Of a stretch of 64,000 nucleotides of DNA, positions 17,669 to 26,642 are shown piece after piece. Origin of the DNA: Corallococcus coralloides DSM 2259 (GTDB taxonomy: Bacteria; Myxococcota; Myxococcia; Myxococcales; Myxococcaceae); assembly GCF_000255295.1 (NCBI RefSeq), contig NC_017030.1, positions 186,001-250,000 of the forward strand, given 5' to 3'. How positions within the stretch are numbered: position 1 is the stretch's first letter; every line of letters starts with the position of its first letter. The notes under the pieces are model-generated. The model ran no database searches, was not told the DNA's origin, and worked only from the letters and a program-made list of their open reading frames with translations. The position numbers were made by a program, and so were the translations under genes.

Positions 17669-18682
17669 TTGGCGACGGTGTCCCTGCAGGACGTGCGCAA
17701 GGTGTACCGGGGTGGCGTGGCGGCGGTGAAGGGCGTGACGCTGGACATCGCGGACGGCGAGTTCGTGTCGCTGGTGGGCCCGTCCGGCTGCGGCAAGTCC
17801 ACGACGTTGAACCTCATCGCCGGGCTGGAGGAGCTGTCCGGCGGCGAGCTGCGCATCGACGGGCAGCTGGTGAACGACCTGTCTCCGCGCGAGCGCGACA
17901 TCGCGATGGTGTTCCAGAGCTACGCGCTCTACCCGCACCTGGACGTGGCGGGGAACCTGGCGTTCCCGCTGAAGGTGGCGGGAATGGACGCCAAGGACGT
18001 CGAGGCGCGCGTGCGCGAGGTGTCCGGCGTGCTGGGGCTGGAGGCGCTGCTGGCGCGCCGGCCGAAGGAGCTGTCGGGCGGGCAGCGGCAGCGGGTGGCG
18101 CTGGGACGCGCGCTGGTGCGCAGGCCCAAGGTGTTCCTCTTCGACGAGCCCCTGTCCAACCTGGACGCGGCGCTGCGCACGCAGATGCGCGGCGAAATCA
18201 AGAAGCTGCACGAACAGCTGAAGGCCACGTTCATCTACGTCACGCACGACCAGGCGGAGGCGATGACGCTGTCGGACCGCGTGGTGGTGATGAGCCAGGG
18301 CGAGGTGCAGCAGGTGGCCCCGCCGCGCGAGCTGTACGACGCGCCGGCGAACCTCTTCGTGGCGGGCTTCTTCGGCTCGCCGCGCATCAACCTGGTGAAG
18401 CCCCAGACGCTGGGCCTGCCCGACGGTGACGCGGTGCTGGGCCTGAGGCCGGAGCACCTCCAGGTAGGGCAGGGCGCCAGGCCGGAGGATGCGCGCGAGG
18501 GGCGCGTGTACCTGGTGGAGCCCATGGGCGCGGAGGTCTGGGTGACGGTGGAGATGGGCGGCGAGCGCCTGGTGGCGCGGGCGCCCGGGGACTTCCGCGC
18601 CGCGAGCGGGGACACGGTGTGGCTGCGCCACGACGCGCGCTACCTGCGCCGGTTCGACGCGAGGACGGGGCGCGCGGCGTGA
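17669..18682 (+). CDS. ABC transporter ATP-binding protein, MalK/UgpC (CUT1) type
   Basis: About 337 aa from TTG 17669, preceded by GGAGGA at 17655-17660. Walker A GPSGCGKST (residues 37-45), Q-loop MVFQSYALYPHLDV, signature LSGGQRQRVALGRAL, Walker B VFLFDEPLSNLDA, D-loop and H-switch VTHDQAEAM are all intact. A shortened TOBE region follows (VLGLRPEHLQV...VEPMGAEVWVTVEMG). These ATPases energise carbohydrate or glycerol-phosphate importers. No permease or binding-protein gene is near, so it may serve permeases encoded elsewhere. A longer frame opens at 17573 but lacks a ribosome site. Confidence 0.9.
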   Translation: MATVSLQDVRKVYRGGVAAVKGVTLDIADGEFVSLVGPSGCGKSTTLNLIAGLEELSGGELRIDGQLVNDLSPRERDIAMVFQSYALYPHLDVAGNLAFPLKVAGMDAKDVEARVREVSGVLGLEALLARRPKELSGGQRQRVALGRALVRRPKVFLFDEPLSNLDAALRTQMRGEIKKLHEQLKATFIYVTHDQAEAMTLSDRVVVMSQGEVQQVAPPRELYDAPANLFVAGFFGSPRINLVKPQTLGLPDGDAVLGLRPEHLQVGQGARPEDAREGRVYLVEPMGAEVWVTVEMGGERLVARAPGDFRAASGDTVWLRHDARYLRRFDARTGRAA

Positions 18683-18683
18683 G

Positions 18684-18881
18684 TCAGGCGTAGACCTGTT
18701 CGCTCTCCACCACGGGCTCCAGCCGGCGCTGGAGGGCGACGAGCCGGTCGTAGCGCTGGTGCAGCGCCTCCTTGAGCTCGCGTTGATCCGCCTGGGCGAT
18801 TTCAGCCAGCAGCATCTGCAGCGAGGAATCCACGGCGTCCTTCAGCACGCGCGATTCGTCGTTCGACAGTTCCAGCAGCAT
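18684..18881 (-). CDS. small helical protein of unknown function
   Basis: 65 aa (MLLELSNDESRVLKDAVDSSLQML...LVALQRRLEPVVESEQVYA), almost entirely amphipathic helix, acidic at the start. A strong GGAGG site precedes the ATG. It converges on the ABC ATPase gene (1-bp gap) and is divergent from the DUF2171 gene. I do not recognise the family; it may form a helical dimer or bind a partner. Confidence 0.6.
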   Translation of the reverse strand: MLLELSNDESRVLKDAVDSSLQMLLAEIAQADQRELKEALHQRYDRLVALQRRLEPVVESEQVYA

Positions 18882-19034
18882 GGGGGCCTCCTTGAGGAAA
18901 CGTTAGGCACCGCGCGACGGGGCCGCGCGCAGGGCAGGCACACGGGCGTGGAAGAAGGCGGCCCGAGGGCCCACCGGGCTGCCTGCCAGGGCGCGCACGA
19001 CGGCGGGAGCGACCCCACTCTTGGTGAGGACCCC

Positions 19035-19370
19035 ATGAGCGCGAGGAGCGACGCGATGATTCACGCGGGAGAGGTTCGCGAGGGCATGTCGGTGCGCACC
19101 GCCGACGGACACCAGCTGGGCCGGGTGGCGGGCGTGGGCGACACGCACTTCGAACTGGAGCAGGGGCTGGTGCCCATTCCCCGGCGCGACTACCTGGTCG
19201 AGTACAGCGACGTGGAGGCCGTGAGCGGGGATGAAGTCCTGCTCAAGCCGGCGGACCATTCGCAGCTCACGCTGGAGGAGGACGACGACGGCGGAGCCCT
19301 GCCGCCGCGCCACAGCGAGGGCCTGGAAGCGGAGCCCGCGAACGACCCCGTGGGTCCCGTGCGGCACTGA
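19035..19370 (+). CDS. DUF2171 / PRC-barrel-like small protein
   Basis: 111 aa. Residues 10-70 (HAGEVREGMSVRTADGHQLGRVAGVGDTHFELEQG...PIPRRDYLVEYSDVEAVSGDEVLL) have the beta-barrel pattern of DUF2171/PRC-barrel domains: a GMxV opening, G-x-x-x-G-x-V turn and closing hydrophobic strand. The tail is acidic. GAGGA precedes ATG 19035. PRC barrels are scaffolding or RNA/protein-binding modules; the role here is unknown. A hairpin follows the gene. Confidence 0.7.
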   Translation: MSARSDAMIHAGEVREGMSVRTADGHQLGRVAGVGDTHFELEQGLVPIPRRDYLVEYSDVEAVSGDEVLLKPADHSQLTLEEDDDGGALPPRHSEGLEAEPANDPVGPVRH

Positions 19371-19389
19371 GGCGGGGGGCCCGGCGCTG

Positions 19390-19452
19390 CCTCCGGGAGT
19401 TCGGGATTTCCAACCCGGAGGGCAGGGCAAGGCCCTGGAATCACAGGGCCTT
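19390..19452. terminator. two hairpins between the DUF2171 and Kelch genes
   Basis: CCTCCGGG at 19390-19397 pairs with CCCGGAGG at 19414-19421. Then AAGGCCCTG at 19429-19437 pairs perfectly over 9 bp with CAGGGCCTT at 19444-19452 around a 6-base loop. A third GGCCCTGG follows at 19457. No long T-tract, but position and stem quality suggest transcription termination. Confidence 0.55.
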
Positions 19453-19517
19453 GCGAGGCCCTGGGTGTCAGACCGGCGCGCTAAACGGACCCCTCGACCA
19501 GACGTCCCGGTGGGGCC

Positions 19518-20648
19518 ATGCGACGGTTTTCGACTTCTTGCGTCACGATGCTGTGGTTGGGAGTGGTGTTCGCGTGCGGGCCCGCGCCGCGAGCGGATGC
19601 GGGCGGCGTGGAGGCGCCGGTGCCGGGCGTGTTGTCCACGCCGAGGCGGCTGTTGCCCTACATCGCGTTGGACGACGGGCGGGTGCTGGCGGCGGGAGGG
19701 CATGACGGCAGCCGCACGCTGGGCAGCAGCGAGGTCTTCGACCCGGACACGGGGCGCTGGAGGTCCACGGGGGCGCTGCGCACGGCGCGGCGCAACCACG
19801 CGGCGGTGCGGCTTTCGGATGGCCGCGTGCTGGTGGTGGGCGGCTCCAACGGCGTGACGGTGGGCGCGCTGGCGAGCGCGGAGCTGTACGCGCCGGACAC
19901 GGGTGTGTGGACGCAAGCGGCGCCCATGAGCGAGGCGCGCAACGACCCGGCGGTGGTGGTGTTGCCGGATGGGCGCGTGCTGGTGGCGGGGGGCACGGAC
20001 GTGGACCTGCGGCCGGTGCGTTCAGCGGAGCTGTTCGACCCGGTGACGGGGACCTGGAGCGCGGCGGAGGCGCCCGCGTACGTGCGGGGCGGCGCGGGGA
20101 CGGCGGTGGTGCTGCGCACGGGCAAGGTGCTGTTCGCGAGCGGCCTGCAGTCGGAGCTGTACGACCCGGTGACGGGCCACTGGGAGAAGGCGGGAGCGGT
20201 GGGCGGCGCGGCGGGGACGCACCGGCTGGGGCACACCGTGACGTTGCTCCCGGACGGGCGCGTGCTGGTGGTGGGCGGCACCACGACGCAGGCGGCGAGG
20301 ACGGCGGAGGTGTACGTGCCGGAGCGCAATGCCTGGGAACTGGTGGAAGCCCCGGCGGTGCCGCGAGAGCATCACGCGGCGTTGCTGACCGCGGAGGGCG
20401 CGGTGCTGGTGGTGGGCGGCGAGCACTCCTCACGAGGCACGCTGGACTCCGCGGAGCGCTTCGACCCGGCGAAGGGCTTCTGGACGCAGGCACCCACGCT
20501 GCATGAGCCGCGAGGCGAAGCCGGAGCGCTGTGGCTGCGCCGGGGCACGGTGCTGGTGGTGGGCGGAGTGAACGAACTGGGCACCCTGGCCACGAGCGAG
20601 GAATACGTCCCCGCCCCCGCCGTGGCCCAGGTCTCGCCGGGAGAGTAG
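19518..20648 (+). CDS. Kelch-repeat lipoprotein
   Basis: 376 aa. The signal MLWLGVVFACGP ends in a lipobox Cys. The rest is a series of about six to seven Kelch blades, each with the pattern DGRVLVVGG...TAELYDPVTGTW. They are visible at RVLAAGGHDG, RVLVVGGSNG, RVLVAGGTDV, KVLFASGLQ, RVLVVGGTTT, AVLVVGGEHS and TVLVVGGVNE. These fold into a beta-propeller, probably a surface or periplasmic protein-interaction platform; such proteins are abundant in myxobacteria. No enzymatic residues recognised. Monocistronic. Confidence 0.85.
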   Translation: MRRFSTSCVTMLWLGVVFACGPAPRADAGGVEAPVPGVLSTPRRLLPYIALDDGRVLAAGGHDGSRTLGSSEVFDPDTGRWRSTGALRTARRNHAAVRLSDGRVLVVGGSNGVTVGALASAELYAPDTGVWTQAAPMSEARNDPAVVVLPDGRVLVAGGTDVDLRPVRSAELFDPVTGTWSAAEAPAYVRGGAGTAVVLRTGKVLFASGLQSELYDPVTGHWEKAGAVGGAAGTHRLGHTVTLLPDGRVLVVGGTTTQAARTAEVYVPERNAWELVEAPAVPREHHAALLTAEGAVLVVGGEHSSRGTLDSAERFDPAKGFWTQAPTLHEPRGEAGALWLRRGTVLVVGGVNELGTLATSEEYVPAPAVAQVSPGE

Positions 20649-20724
20649 GGAACCGGTGACTGGCACCAGAGGGTGATGCCGATTCGAGAAGCGTGGCAGC
20701 AGCAGCTCTGGTGATCTCTCGTCC

Positions 20725-21042
20725 ATGAACCCTGGCCCTCCACACCACGCGTCCATCGATGACCCCGTGGCCGACGACTACTGGTCCTTCGAGGACGACC
20801 ACGGACACAAGCACGTCTCCCGCGTCACCCTGGGCCGGCCCGCGCCCATCCCCCAGGATGCCAACGGGGATTGGTATTGCCCGCTGATCATCGGACATGC
20901 AGTGCCCATCACCGTCAGCATGGTGGGCGTCGGCCCCGTGGATGCCCTGCTCAACGCCGCGCGGTTCGTCCGCGAGCACTTCCACGAGCTGCGCAAGGTC
21001 AGTCCCCGCGCCTCGCCCCCAGGCTCCACGGATTCGAAGTGA
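20725..21042 (+). CDS. small conserved protein, DUF6968-like
   Basis: 105 aa. DANGDWYCPLIIGHAV...VGVGPVDALLNAARFVREHFHELRK resembles small proteins annotated DUF6968 (a LGRP...DWYCP strand followed by a DAL helix). No signal peptide or catalytic motif. The ATG at 20725 has only a weak ribosome site (ATCTCTCG). It sits alone upstream of the M24 gene by 106 bp. Family assignment from memory; function unknown. Confidence 0.5.
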   Translation: MNPGPPHHASIDDPVADDYWSFEDDHGHKHVSRVTLGRPAPIPQDANGDWYCPLIIGHAVPITVSMVGVGPVDALLNAARFVREHFHELRKVSPRASPPGSTDSK

Positions 21043-21148
21043 AGCCAGGACAGTGTGTCTGGCTTTTCCTTGAATGACTGGCAACGGCGGTTCCTGGGGG
21101 CCTTTTGCTCCGCGCGGCGCGCCAGGGCGCGTGACAGACTGCGCGCCC

Positions 21149-22594
21149 ATGCGCTCCTGGAAACACCTGCTCGTCGTCCCGCTCGTCTGTTCCTCCGCCT
21201 GCGCCACCGCGCCCGCCGCTCCCTCGAAGCCCGAGGCCCCGGTCGCCGCCGCGCCCGCCGCGCCGGCTGCTCCTGTCGCCGCGCCGGCCGCCCCCGCCGC
21301 ACCGGTGCGCCCCTTCGGCACGCTGCGCGAACAGGCCGCCCGCCAGCAGGCGTGGCTCCAGGAACGGCTGGAGACCGGCGTGCCCCAGCTCATGCGCAAG
21401 TACGGCGTGCGCATGTGGGTCGTCCCCATGCGCGAGTACAATGAGGACCCCGTCTTCAAGGCGCTCGTCTCCCCCACCACCTTCGCCGCCCGCCGCCGCA
21501 CCATCTACGTCTTCTTCGACCGGGGCGCGGACAAGGGCGTGGAGCGGCTGGCGCTGGGCGGCAGCACCCAGGGCGGCCTCTATGAAGCCCGCCGCGCTCC
21601 CATGATGGTGGACCGTGGCGGCTCGCAGCGCGCCGCGGAGCTCCTGGGCCCCGAACAGTGGCTGCTCCTCAAGCAGGTCGTGGAGGAGCGCAAGCCGGAC
21701 TCCATCGCCATCGACGTGTCCCCCGCCATCGCCTTCGCGGACGGCCTCACCCACGGCGAATACGAAGGCATGACCCAGGCCCTGGGCCCTGCCTGGACGA
21801 AGCGCCTCAAGCCCGCGGGCGGCCTGCCCCTGGACGTGCTCGGCTGGCGCAGCGCCGACGAGGTCCGCTTCTACGCCGACCTCCAGAAGTACGCCTGGAG
21901 CCTCATCCAGACCGCCTTCTCCAACGCCGTCATCACCCCCGGCACCACCACCACCCAGGACGTGGAGTGGTGGATGCGCCAGCGCCTGGCCGACGAAGGC
22001 CTGGACACCTGGTTCCAGCCGGACGTGGACGTGCAGCGCCAGGGCGCCACCGAGGAACAGGTGGGCGACAACCCCGTCATCCAGCGTGGCGACGTGCTCC
22101 ACTGCGACTTCGGCGTCACCGCGCTCCGCCTCAACACCGACACCCAGCACATGGGCTACGTGCTGCGCGACGGAGAGACGGACGCCCCCGAAGGCCTCAA
22201 GGCCGCGCTCAAGGCGTCCAACCAGCTCCAGGACATCGTCAAAGGTGAAATCAAGCCGGGCCGCACCGGCAATGAAGTCCTGCGCGCCTCGCTCGCGCGC
22301 ATGAAGTCCGAAGGCATCAACGGCAGCGTGTACTCACACCCCATTGGCCTGCACGGCCACGGCGCCGGCCCCATGATTGGCATGTGGGACCGCCAGGAGG
22401 GCGTGCCCGGCAACGGCGAGCACAAGGTGATGCCCGACTCCTGGTTCTCCATCGAGCTGCAGGCGACGAGCCCCGTGCCGGAGTGGAACCAGCAGCCCGT
22501 GCGCTCCGCCCAGGAGGAGGACATCGTCGTGGACTCGCAGGGCGCCGTGCACTGGGCCTTCCAGCGGCAGACGTCCTTCCACCTGGTGCGCTAG
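21149..22594 (+). CDS. M24 (Xaa-Pro aminopeptidase-like) metallopeptidase, exported
   Basis: About 481 aa. A signal peptide with a lipobox-like end (LLVVPLVCSSAC) is followed by an Ala/Pro linker and an N-terminal creatinase-like domain. The C-terminal pita-bread fold holds the ligands of the dimetal site: first Asp in VLHCDFGVTAL, second in NTDTQHMGYVL, His in YSHPIGLHGHGAGPMIG, then Glu in WFSIELQATSP. A late acid near AQEEDIVVDSQG could be the final ligand. It likely trims proline-containing peptides outside the cytoplasm. ATG 21149 chosen because the signal peptide starts there. It converges on the di-heme peroxidase gene. Confidence 0.82.
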   Translation: MRSWKHLLVVPLVCSSACATAPAAPSKPEAPVAAAPAAPAAPVAAPAAPAAPVRPFGTLREQAARQQAWLQERLETGVPQLMRKYGVRMWVVPMREYNEDPVFKALVSPTTFAARRRTIYVFFDRGADKGVERLALGGSTQGGLYEARRAPMMVDRGGSQRAAELLGPEQWLLLKQVVEERKPDSIAIDVSPAIAFADGLTHGEYEGMTQALGPAWTKRLKPAGGLPLDVLGWRSADEVRFYADLQKYAWSLIQTAFSNAVITPGTTTTQDVEWWMRQRLADEGLDTWFQPDVDVQRQGATEEQVGDNPVIQRGDVLHCDFGVTALRLNTDTQHMGYVLRDGETDAPEGLKAALKASNQLQDIVKGEIKPGRTGNEVLRASLARMKSEGINGSVYSHPIGLHGHGAGPMIGMWDRQEGVPGNGEHKVMPDSWFSIELQATSPVPEWNQQPVRSAQEEDIVVDSQGAVHWAFQRQTSFHLVR

Positions 22595-22598
22595 AGGC

Positions 22599-23762
22599 CT
22601 ACTTCGCCACGCCCGTCATGGACTTGAGCAGCGTCACCAGCGCCTGCTTCTCCTCGCTGCTCAGGTCCAGCTTGACGATGGTCTCCGTGCGCACGCCGGG
22701 GAAGGTGCCGTCCGGGTCGCCGCCCTCGTTGTAGAAGTCGACCACGTCCTCCAGCGTCTTCTCCGCGCCGGTGTGCATGTACGGCGCGCTCAGCGCCACG
22801 TTGCGCAGCGTGGGCGTGCGGAACGCGCCCTCCACCTCCGTGGGCTTCGTCTGCGCCTGCGCCTTCAGCGTGGACAGCCGCGCCGCGTCGATGCCCGACG
22901 GCGCGTCGCTGTAGGGGCCCGCGGCGTTGAACTGCCAGGACATCAGCGCGTCCACCACGTCCGCCTGCCCGCGCCGCCCCGCCCCCGTGTCCTTCAGCCC
23001 CAGGTTGTGGAACTTGTCGTCCGACAGCGAGCGGCCCTTGTGGCACACCACGCACTGGCCCTTGCGCACGAACGTCTTCAGGCCCAGGTACGCCGGGTCC
23101 TTCTCCTGCGTGCCCGCCTCCACCGCCTGCAGGAAGCGCCGCACGTCCGCGTCGAAGGGCGCGTCGGTGCGGTTGAGCGTGCGCTGGTACGCCGCCAGCA
23201 CCTTGCCCACGTTCGCCATCAGCCGGTTCGGGTCCGACTCGTCCGCGGGCGCCTTGCCGAACAGCTGCGTGTACGCCGCCGTGTACGTGGGCTCCCCGGC
23301 CAGCCGCGCGCGCACCACCGTCGCGTCCGAGTCCATCTCGATGGGGTTCGTCAGCGGCAGCACCGCCTGCGACCAGAGCCGGTCCGCCCGTCCGTCCCAC
23401 ATGAACCAGCGGCTGTAGCCCACGTTCAACAGGCTGGGCGGGTTGCGCTCGGACTGGTGGCCTCCGCAGCCCTCCGCCGTCGCCGTCTCCACCGTGTAGG
23501 ACTCACCCGCGTGGCAGCTCTTGCAGGACACCGTCCCGCAGCGCGACAGCCCCGGGTCCTCGAACAGCCGCTGGCCCAGCACCGCCGCGTCCGCGTTGTC
23601 CGCCCACTTGTTGGTGGGGTCCGCCTCCGGCTTCACGCTCTGCGTGTGCAGGGCGCTCAGCTGGTCCAGCTCGTCTTCGGTCGGAAAGGGAACTTCGGAT
23701 TCGCAACCCGCCCCCAGCAGGGCCAGGGCGAGCACGGCGGTACGCGGACGGAAACCAGTCAT
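22599..23762 (-). CDS. di-heme cytochrome c peroxidase family lipoprotein
   Basis: About 387 aa. Signal VLALALLGAGC with lipobox, then two c-haem sites, CKSCH near the N-terminus and CVVCH in the second half, as in CcpA/MauG-type proteins. Other family marks are GQRLFEDPGLSRCGTVSCKSCH, NPPSLLNVGYSRWFMWDGRADRLWSQA, KTFVRKGQCVVCHKG and FRTPTLRNVALSAPYMHTGAEKTLEDVV. Bacterial members reduce hydrogen peroxide or oxidise substrates in the periplasm. Unlike soluble CcpA it appears lipid-anchored. ATG 23762 has a poor ribosome site. Probably monocistronic. Confidence 0.9.
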   Translation of the reverse strand: MTGFRPRTAVLALALLGAGCESEVPFPTEDELDQLSALHTQSVKPEADPTNKWADNADAAVLGQRLFEDPGLSRCGTVSCKSCHAGESYTVETATAEGCGGHQSERNPPSLLNVGYSRWFMWDGRADRLWSQAVLPLTNPIEMDSDATVVRARLAGEPTYTAAYTQLFGKAPADESDPNRLMANVGKVLAAYQRTLNRTDAPFDADVRRFLQAVEAGTQEKDPAYLGLKTFVRKGQCVVCHKGRSLSDDKFHNLGLKDTGAGRRGQADVVDALMSWQFNAAGPYSDAPSGIDAARLSTLKAQAQTKPTEVEGAFRTPTLRNVALSAPYMHTGAEKTLEDVVDFYNEGGDPDGTFPGVRTETIVKLDLSSEEKQALVTLLKSMTGVAK

Positions 23763-23842
23763 GGGCCGGAGCAGCTTCGCGCCCTTGTGTTCAGCAATCA
23801 ATGGTCCTTGTCCCCCCGCCCGGCATGCGGCCATCCACGCAC

Positions 23843-23878
23843 GAAGGCCGGGGACCCACTCGGGTGCACCCGGCCTTC
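23843..23878 (-). terminator. hairpin after the 23914-24318 lipoprotein gene
   Basis: GAAGGCCGGG at 23843-23852 pairs perfectly over 10 bp with CCCGGCCTTC at 23869-23878, loop 16 bases. It lies 36 bases beyond the stop of the minus-strand lipoprotein gene. No T-tract, so efficiency is uncertain. Confidence 0.5.
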
Positions 23879-23913
23879 ACGGCGTGAAGCACTTCAACAG
23901 GACTTCGGGAGAG

Positions 23914-24318
23914 CTACTCGCAGGCCAGCTTGAAGCTGACGACCGGCGCCGCGAACTTGGCGATCTTCATCTTCGTGGGGCCCGGGGTGACCGTGGGGGC
24001 CGCGCCGCTGGCGCACTTGAGGCCCGCGTCCAGCACCAGCTCCACGTTCAGCTCCTGGTCCTCCGGCAGCGCGCTGACGTTGTAGCTGCAGCGGTTGTTG
24101 CGGCTCTGCTTCACCTCGCCCCGGCCCAGGGCCACGGCGTCACCCTCCGTCACCTTCACCCCGACCAACGTGCACGGATCACCCTGCAGGCCGCTCGCGG
24201 GGTACGCGATGCTGCCCGTGACCGTGGCGTTGCCCGCGCGACCCGCGGCCGCCGCGCCGCCCGAAGAGGCGCAACCCGTGGCGGCAACGACGAGGGCGGC
24301 AACAGCAATTCGCAACAT
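23914..24318 (-). CDS. predicted lipoprotein of unknown function
   Basis: About 134 aa from ATG 24318, with GAGGA five bases upstream. Signal RIAVAALVVAATGC ends in a lipobox. The mature chain is beta-rich (GSIAYPASGLQGDPCTLVGVKVTEGDAVAL...RCSYNVSALPEDQELNVELVL) and contains four Cys that could form disulfides. No family recognised. The upstream 220 bp is comparatively A+T-rich for this genome and may hold its promoter. Confidence 0.65.
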   Translation of the reverse strand: MLRIAVAALVVAATGCASSGGAAAAGRAGNATVTGSIAYPASGLQGDPCTLVGVKVTEGDAVALGRGEVKQSRNNRCSYNVSALPEDQELNVELVLDAGLKCASGAAPTVTPGPTKMKIAKFAAPVVSFKLACE

Positions 24319-24538
24319 GGATATCCTCAATTCAAGAATGGAATGGTTTTCACGCCGGTCTGGCCGCCCTTCCGGCAGCCATTGGCGCGCGCCACGTACA
24401 ATCCCGGCGCGCTTTCATTCCACGCAGCAGCGCATTCTCGATTTCATCACGCGGAGCATTTTTTCGTTCTCCAACAGCCACGCTCCGCGTCCGTGATGCG
24501 CTGCTTACGTCTCCCATGAATTGAGAACCGGGGACGCG

Positions 24539-26293
24539 TTACGGCAGCCGCTGCAGGGCGTCTTTCGCGCGCACCAGGCCGTGGCCGAAGACGGGGTCCC
24601 GGCCCCCGGTGCCCAGGTCCTTCGCGGAGGCCTCCAGGGCGTCGCGCACCTGCTGCGGCGTGAGCTCCGGACGGGCGCTCCAGAGCAGCGCGGCCACGCC
24701 GCTCACGTAGGGCGCGGCCATGGAGGTGCCGGAGACGTGGGTGTAGTCCACGGGCACCAGGGACAGCCGCGCGTCCGCGCCCAGCCGCTCGCGCAGCATG
24801 GTGCTGGCGGCCTGGTTGACGCTGACGGCGGGGGCCCAGCGGCCGATGCGGGGCAGGGAGAGGATGTCCACCGCGCCGCCCGCGGGCGCCTCGTCGGAGC
24901 CGAAGACGACGGCGCGCGCGCCCTGCATCATCACGTTGGCCATGGCCTCGGACACGGGCACCGCGCCCGGCCTCACGTAGGCGACGAAGCCGTCACAGGA
25001 GGCCTCGAAGCACGAGGCCAGTGAATCCCCCAGGCCGCAGTCCACCAGCCGCCCCGCGGTGTCACCGGTGGGCGAGTACAGGAGCGAGCGCGACATGGGG
25101 GACGTGTCGTCCAGGGACATCTCCGCGTAGGCGCCCAGCCCCCGGGGGAAGGTGGACAGCACGTCCACGCCGGGCGCCACCAGCGCGAGCTCCATGCCCA
25201 CGTTGGAGAAGCTCGCGCGCCGCTCGTTCGCGTCCACCGCGCCCACCGCGAGCACGGACGGGTCGGACGCGGGGTACAGCACCGGGCCGCCCTGGTTGCC
25301 CGCGGCCGCCACCACCAGCAGGCCGTGGTCCTTCAGCGCGCGGAACGCCTCCACCGAGCTGCGGGTGGGGTTGCCGCCGCCCAGCGACAGCGACACCACG
25401 CGCGCGCCCTGGGACTCGCACCACTCCATGGCGGAGAGGACCACGCTCATCTGCGTCTGCCCGGACAGGTCCAGCACGCGGGCGATGAGCAGCGACGCGT
25501 TGGGCGCCACGCCCACCATGCCGCCCGGGGTGCCCCGGGGGCCGGTGTCGCCGCCGTGGCCCACGCGCGCCGCGATGATGCCCGCCACGTGCGTGCCGTG
25601 GCCCTGGCCCCACTGGCCCTGGGCGCCGCGGTCATTGGCGTCCTCGTCTTCATCCACGAAGTCGTGGTTGGCCGCCACCGCGCCCTGGAACTCCGGATGG
25701 CCCATGTCCAGCCCGCTGTCGATGACGCACACCCGCACGCCCTCGCCCGTGGGCGCGCCCACGTCCAGCACGCCGTCCCGGTCCGCGTCCCACACGTCCG
25801 GGGCCTGCACCAGGCGCAGGCCCTCCGTGTACTCGTCCTCCGGCATGGGCGTGACGGCCTTCACCTGGCGCTGCAGCGGCGCGAGCAGCCCGGGCGTCAG
25901 GCCCAGGGCGCCCCAGACCTGGTCCGCCTCGATGCTCTCCACCATGGGGCTGCGCTCCAGCAGGAGCCGCTCCTCGGGCGTCACGCGCGCGGCCACCGCG
26001 GGGATGTTGCGGTAGACGGCGCCCACCTTCGCGCCGGTGCTCGCGGTGAAGCTGGCGCCCGACGCCGTGACGCTGGAGGCCTGTGTGCGGTCTCCCCGGC
26101 GGAAGCGGATGATGACCGGCTCGCGCCCGTCCTCCTGCACCCGGGAGGGCTGGTTTCCATCCAGCCCCTGACGGACCGTCATTCCTCCCGCGACGACGCC
26201 CGGGCACACCTGCCCCTGCGCGGAGGTGCGAGGGGACGACTCCGGCGCACACGCGGCCAGCGCCAGCAACCCGACGAATGCCCAATGCCTCAT
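24539..26293 (-). CDS. S8 subtilisin-like serine peptidase, lipoprotein with inhibitor-like N-domain
   Basis: About 584 aa. Signal WAFVGLLALAAC ends in a lipobox. Residues 58-125 (VIIRFRRGDRT...YRNIPAVAARVTPEERLLLERSPMVESIEAD) look like a peptidase-inhibitor I9-type prodomain. The catalytic triad is Asp 192 (VIDSGLD), His 232 (GHGTHVAG) and Ser 524 (GTSMAAPYVSG), with the oxyanion Asn in AAAGNQGGP. A PA-like insert lies near residues 380-470 (DCGLGDSLASCFEASCDGFVAYV...ARAVVFGSDEAPAGG). Extracytoplasmic protease, probably for predation or surface processing. ATG 26293 follows GGGAG. Divergent from the Ser/Thr kinase. Confidence 0.92.
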   Translation of the reverse strand: MRHWAFVGLLALAACAPESSPRTSAQGQVCPGVVAGGMTVRQGLDGNQPSRVQEDGREPVIIRFRRGDRTQASSVTASGASFTASTGAKVGAVYRNIPAVAARVTPEERLLLERSPMVESIEADQVWGALGLTPGLLAPLQRQVKAVTPMPEDEYTEGLRLVQAPDVWDADRDGVLDVGAPTGEGVRVCVIDSGLDMGHPEFQGAVAANHDFVDEDEDANDRGAQGQWGQGHGTHVAGIIAARVGHGGDTGPRGTPGGMVGVAPNASLLIARVLDLSGQTQMSVVLSAMEWCESQGARVVSLSLGGGNPTRSSVEAFRALKDHGLLVVAAAGNQGGPVLYPASDPSVLAVGAVDANERRASFSNVGMELALVAPGVDVLSTFPRGLGAYAEMSLDDTSPMSRSLLYSPTGDTAGRLVDCGLGDSLASCFEASCDGFVAYVRPGAVPVSEAMANVMMQGARAVVFGSDEAPAGGAVDILSLPRIGRWAPAVSVNQAASTMLRERLGADARLSLVPVDYTHVSGTSMAAPYVSGVAALLWSARPELTPQQVRDALEASAKDLGTGGRDPVFGHGLVRAKDALQRLP

Positions 26294-26642
26294 GATGCGA
26301 CTCCCTTCCAAGCAGGACGCCCCTCCTGAGGGCGGTCCCCCTACATGGCGGAGGACCGGGAGGAGCCCGCCCCCCTCACAGAGGAAGGAAGCGGCGTGCT
26401 GCGATGAGGGAACGCATCCCCGCGCGGACTCGCATCGTCCCCAGGCCCCAGGTGCAGGCCCGACGTGCGCGGGTGCACAACAGACCTGTTGTCCGTCGGA
26501 ACACAGGCTCGGGAATTCCGTCGTCCCCGGGACTTTCTCTTTTTCGCGCCAGGGGTGTCCGAAGGCTGGCAAGGAGGGGTGGCGCGAGGTGCGCGGCTTG
26601 ATTCCATGGGGGAGTCCATGCTGCGCTCCGGAGCGAAAAGCC
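26294..26642. other. divergent intergenic region, protease / Ser/Thr kinase
   Basis: 349 bp without a credible gene. It must contain both promoters. At 26477-26492 a 16-bp palindrome reads ACAACAG-AC-CTGTTGT (7-bp arms), about 150 bp upstream of the kinase start; it could be a regulator site. No hairpin terminator seen. Confidence 0.45.
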
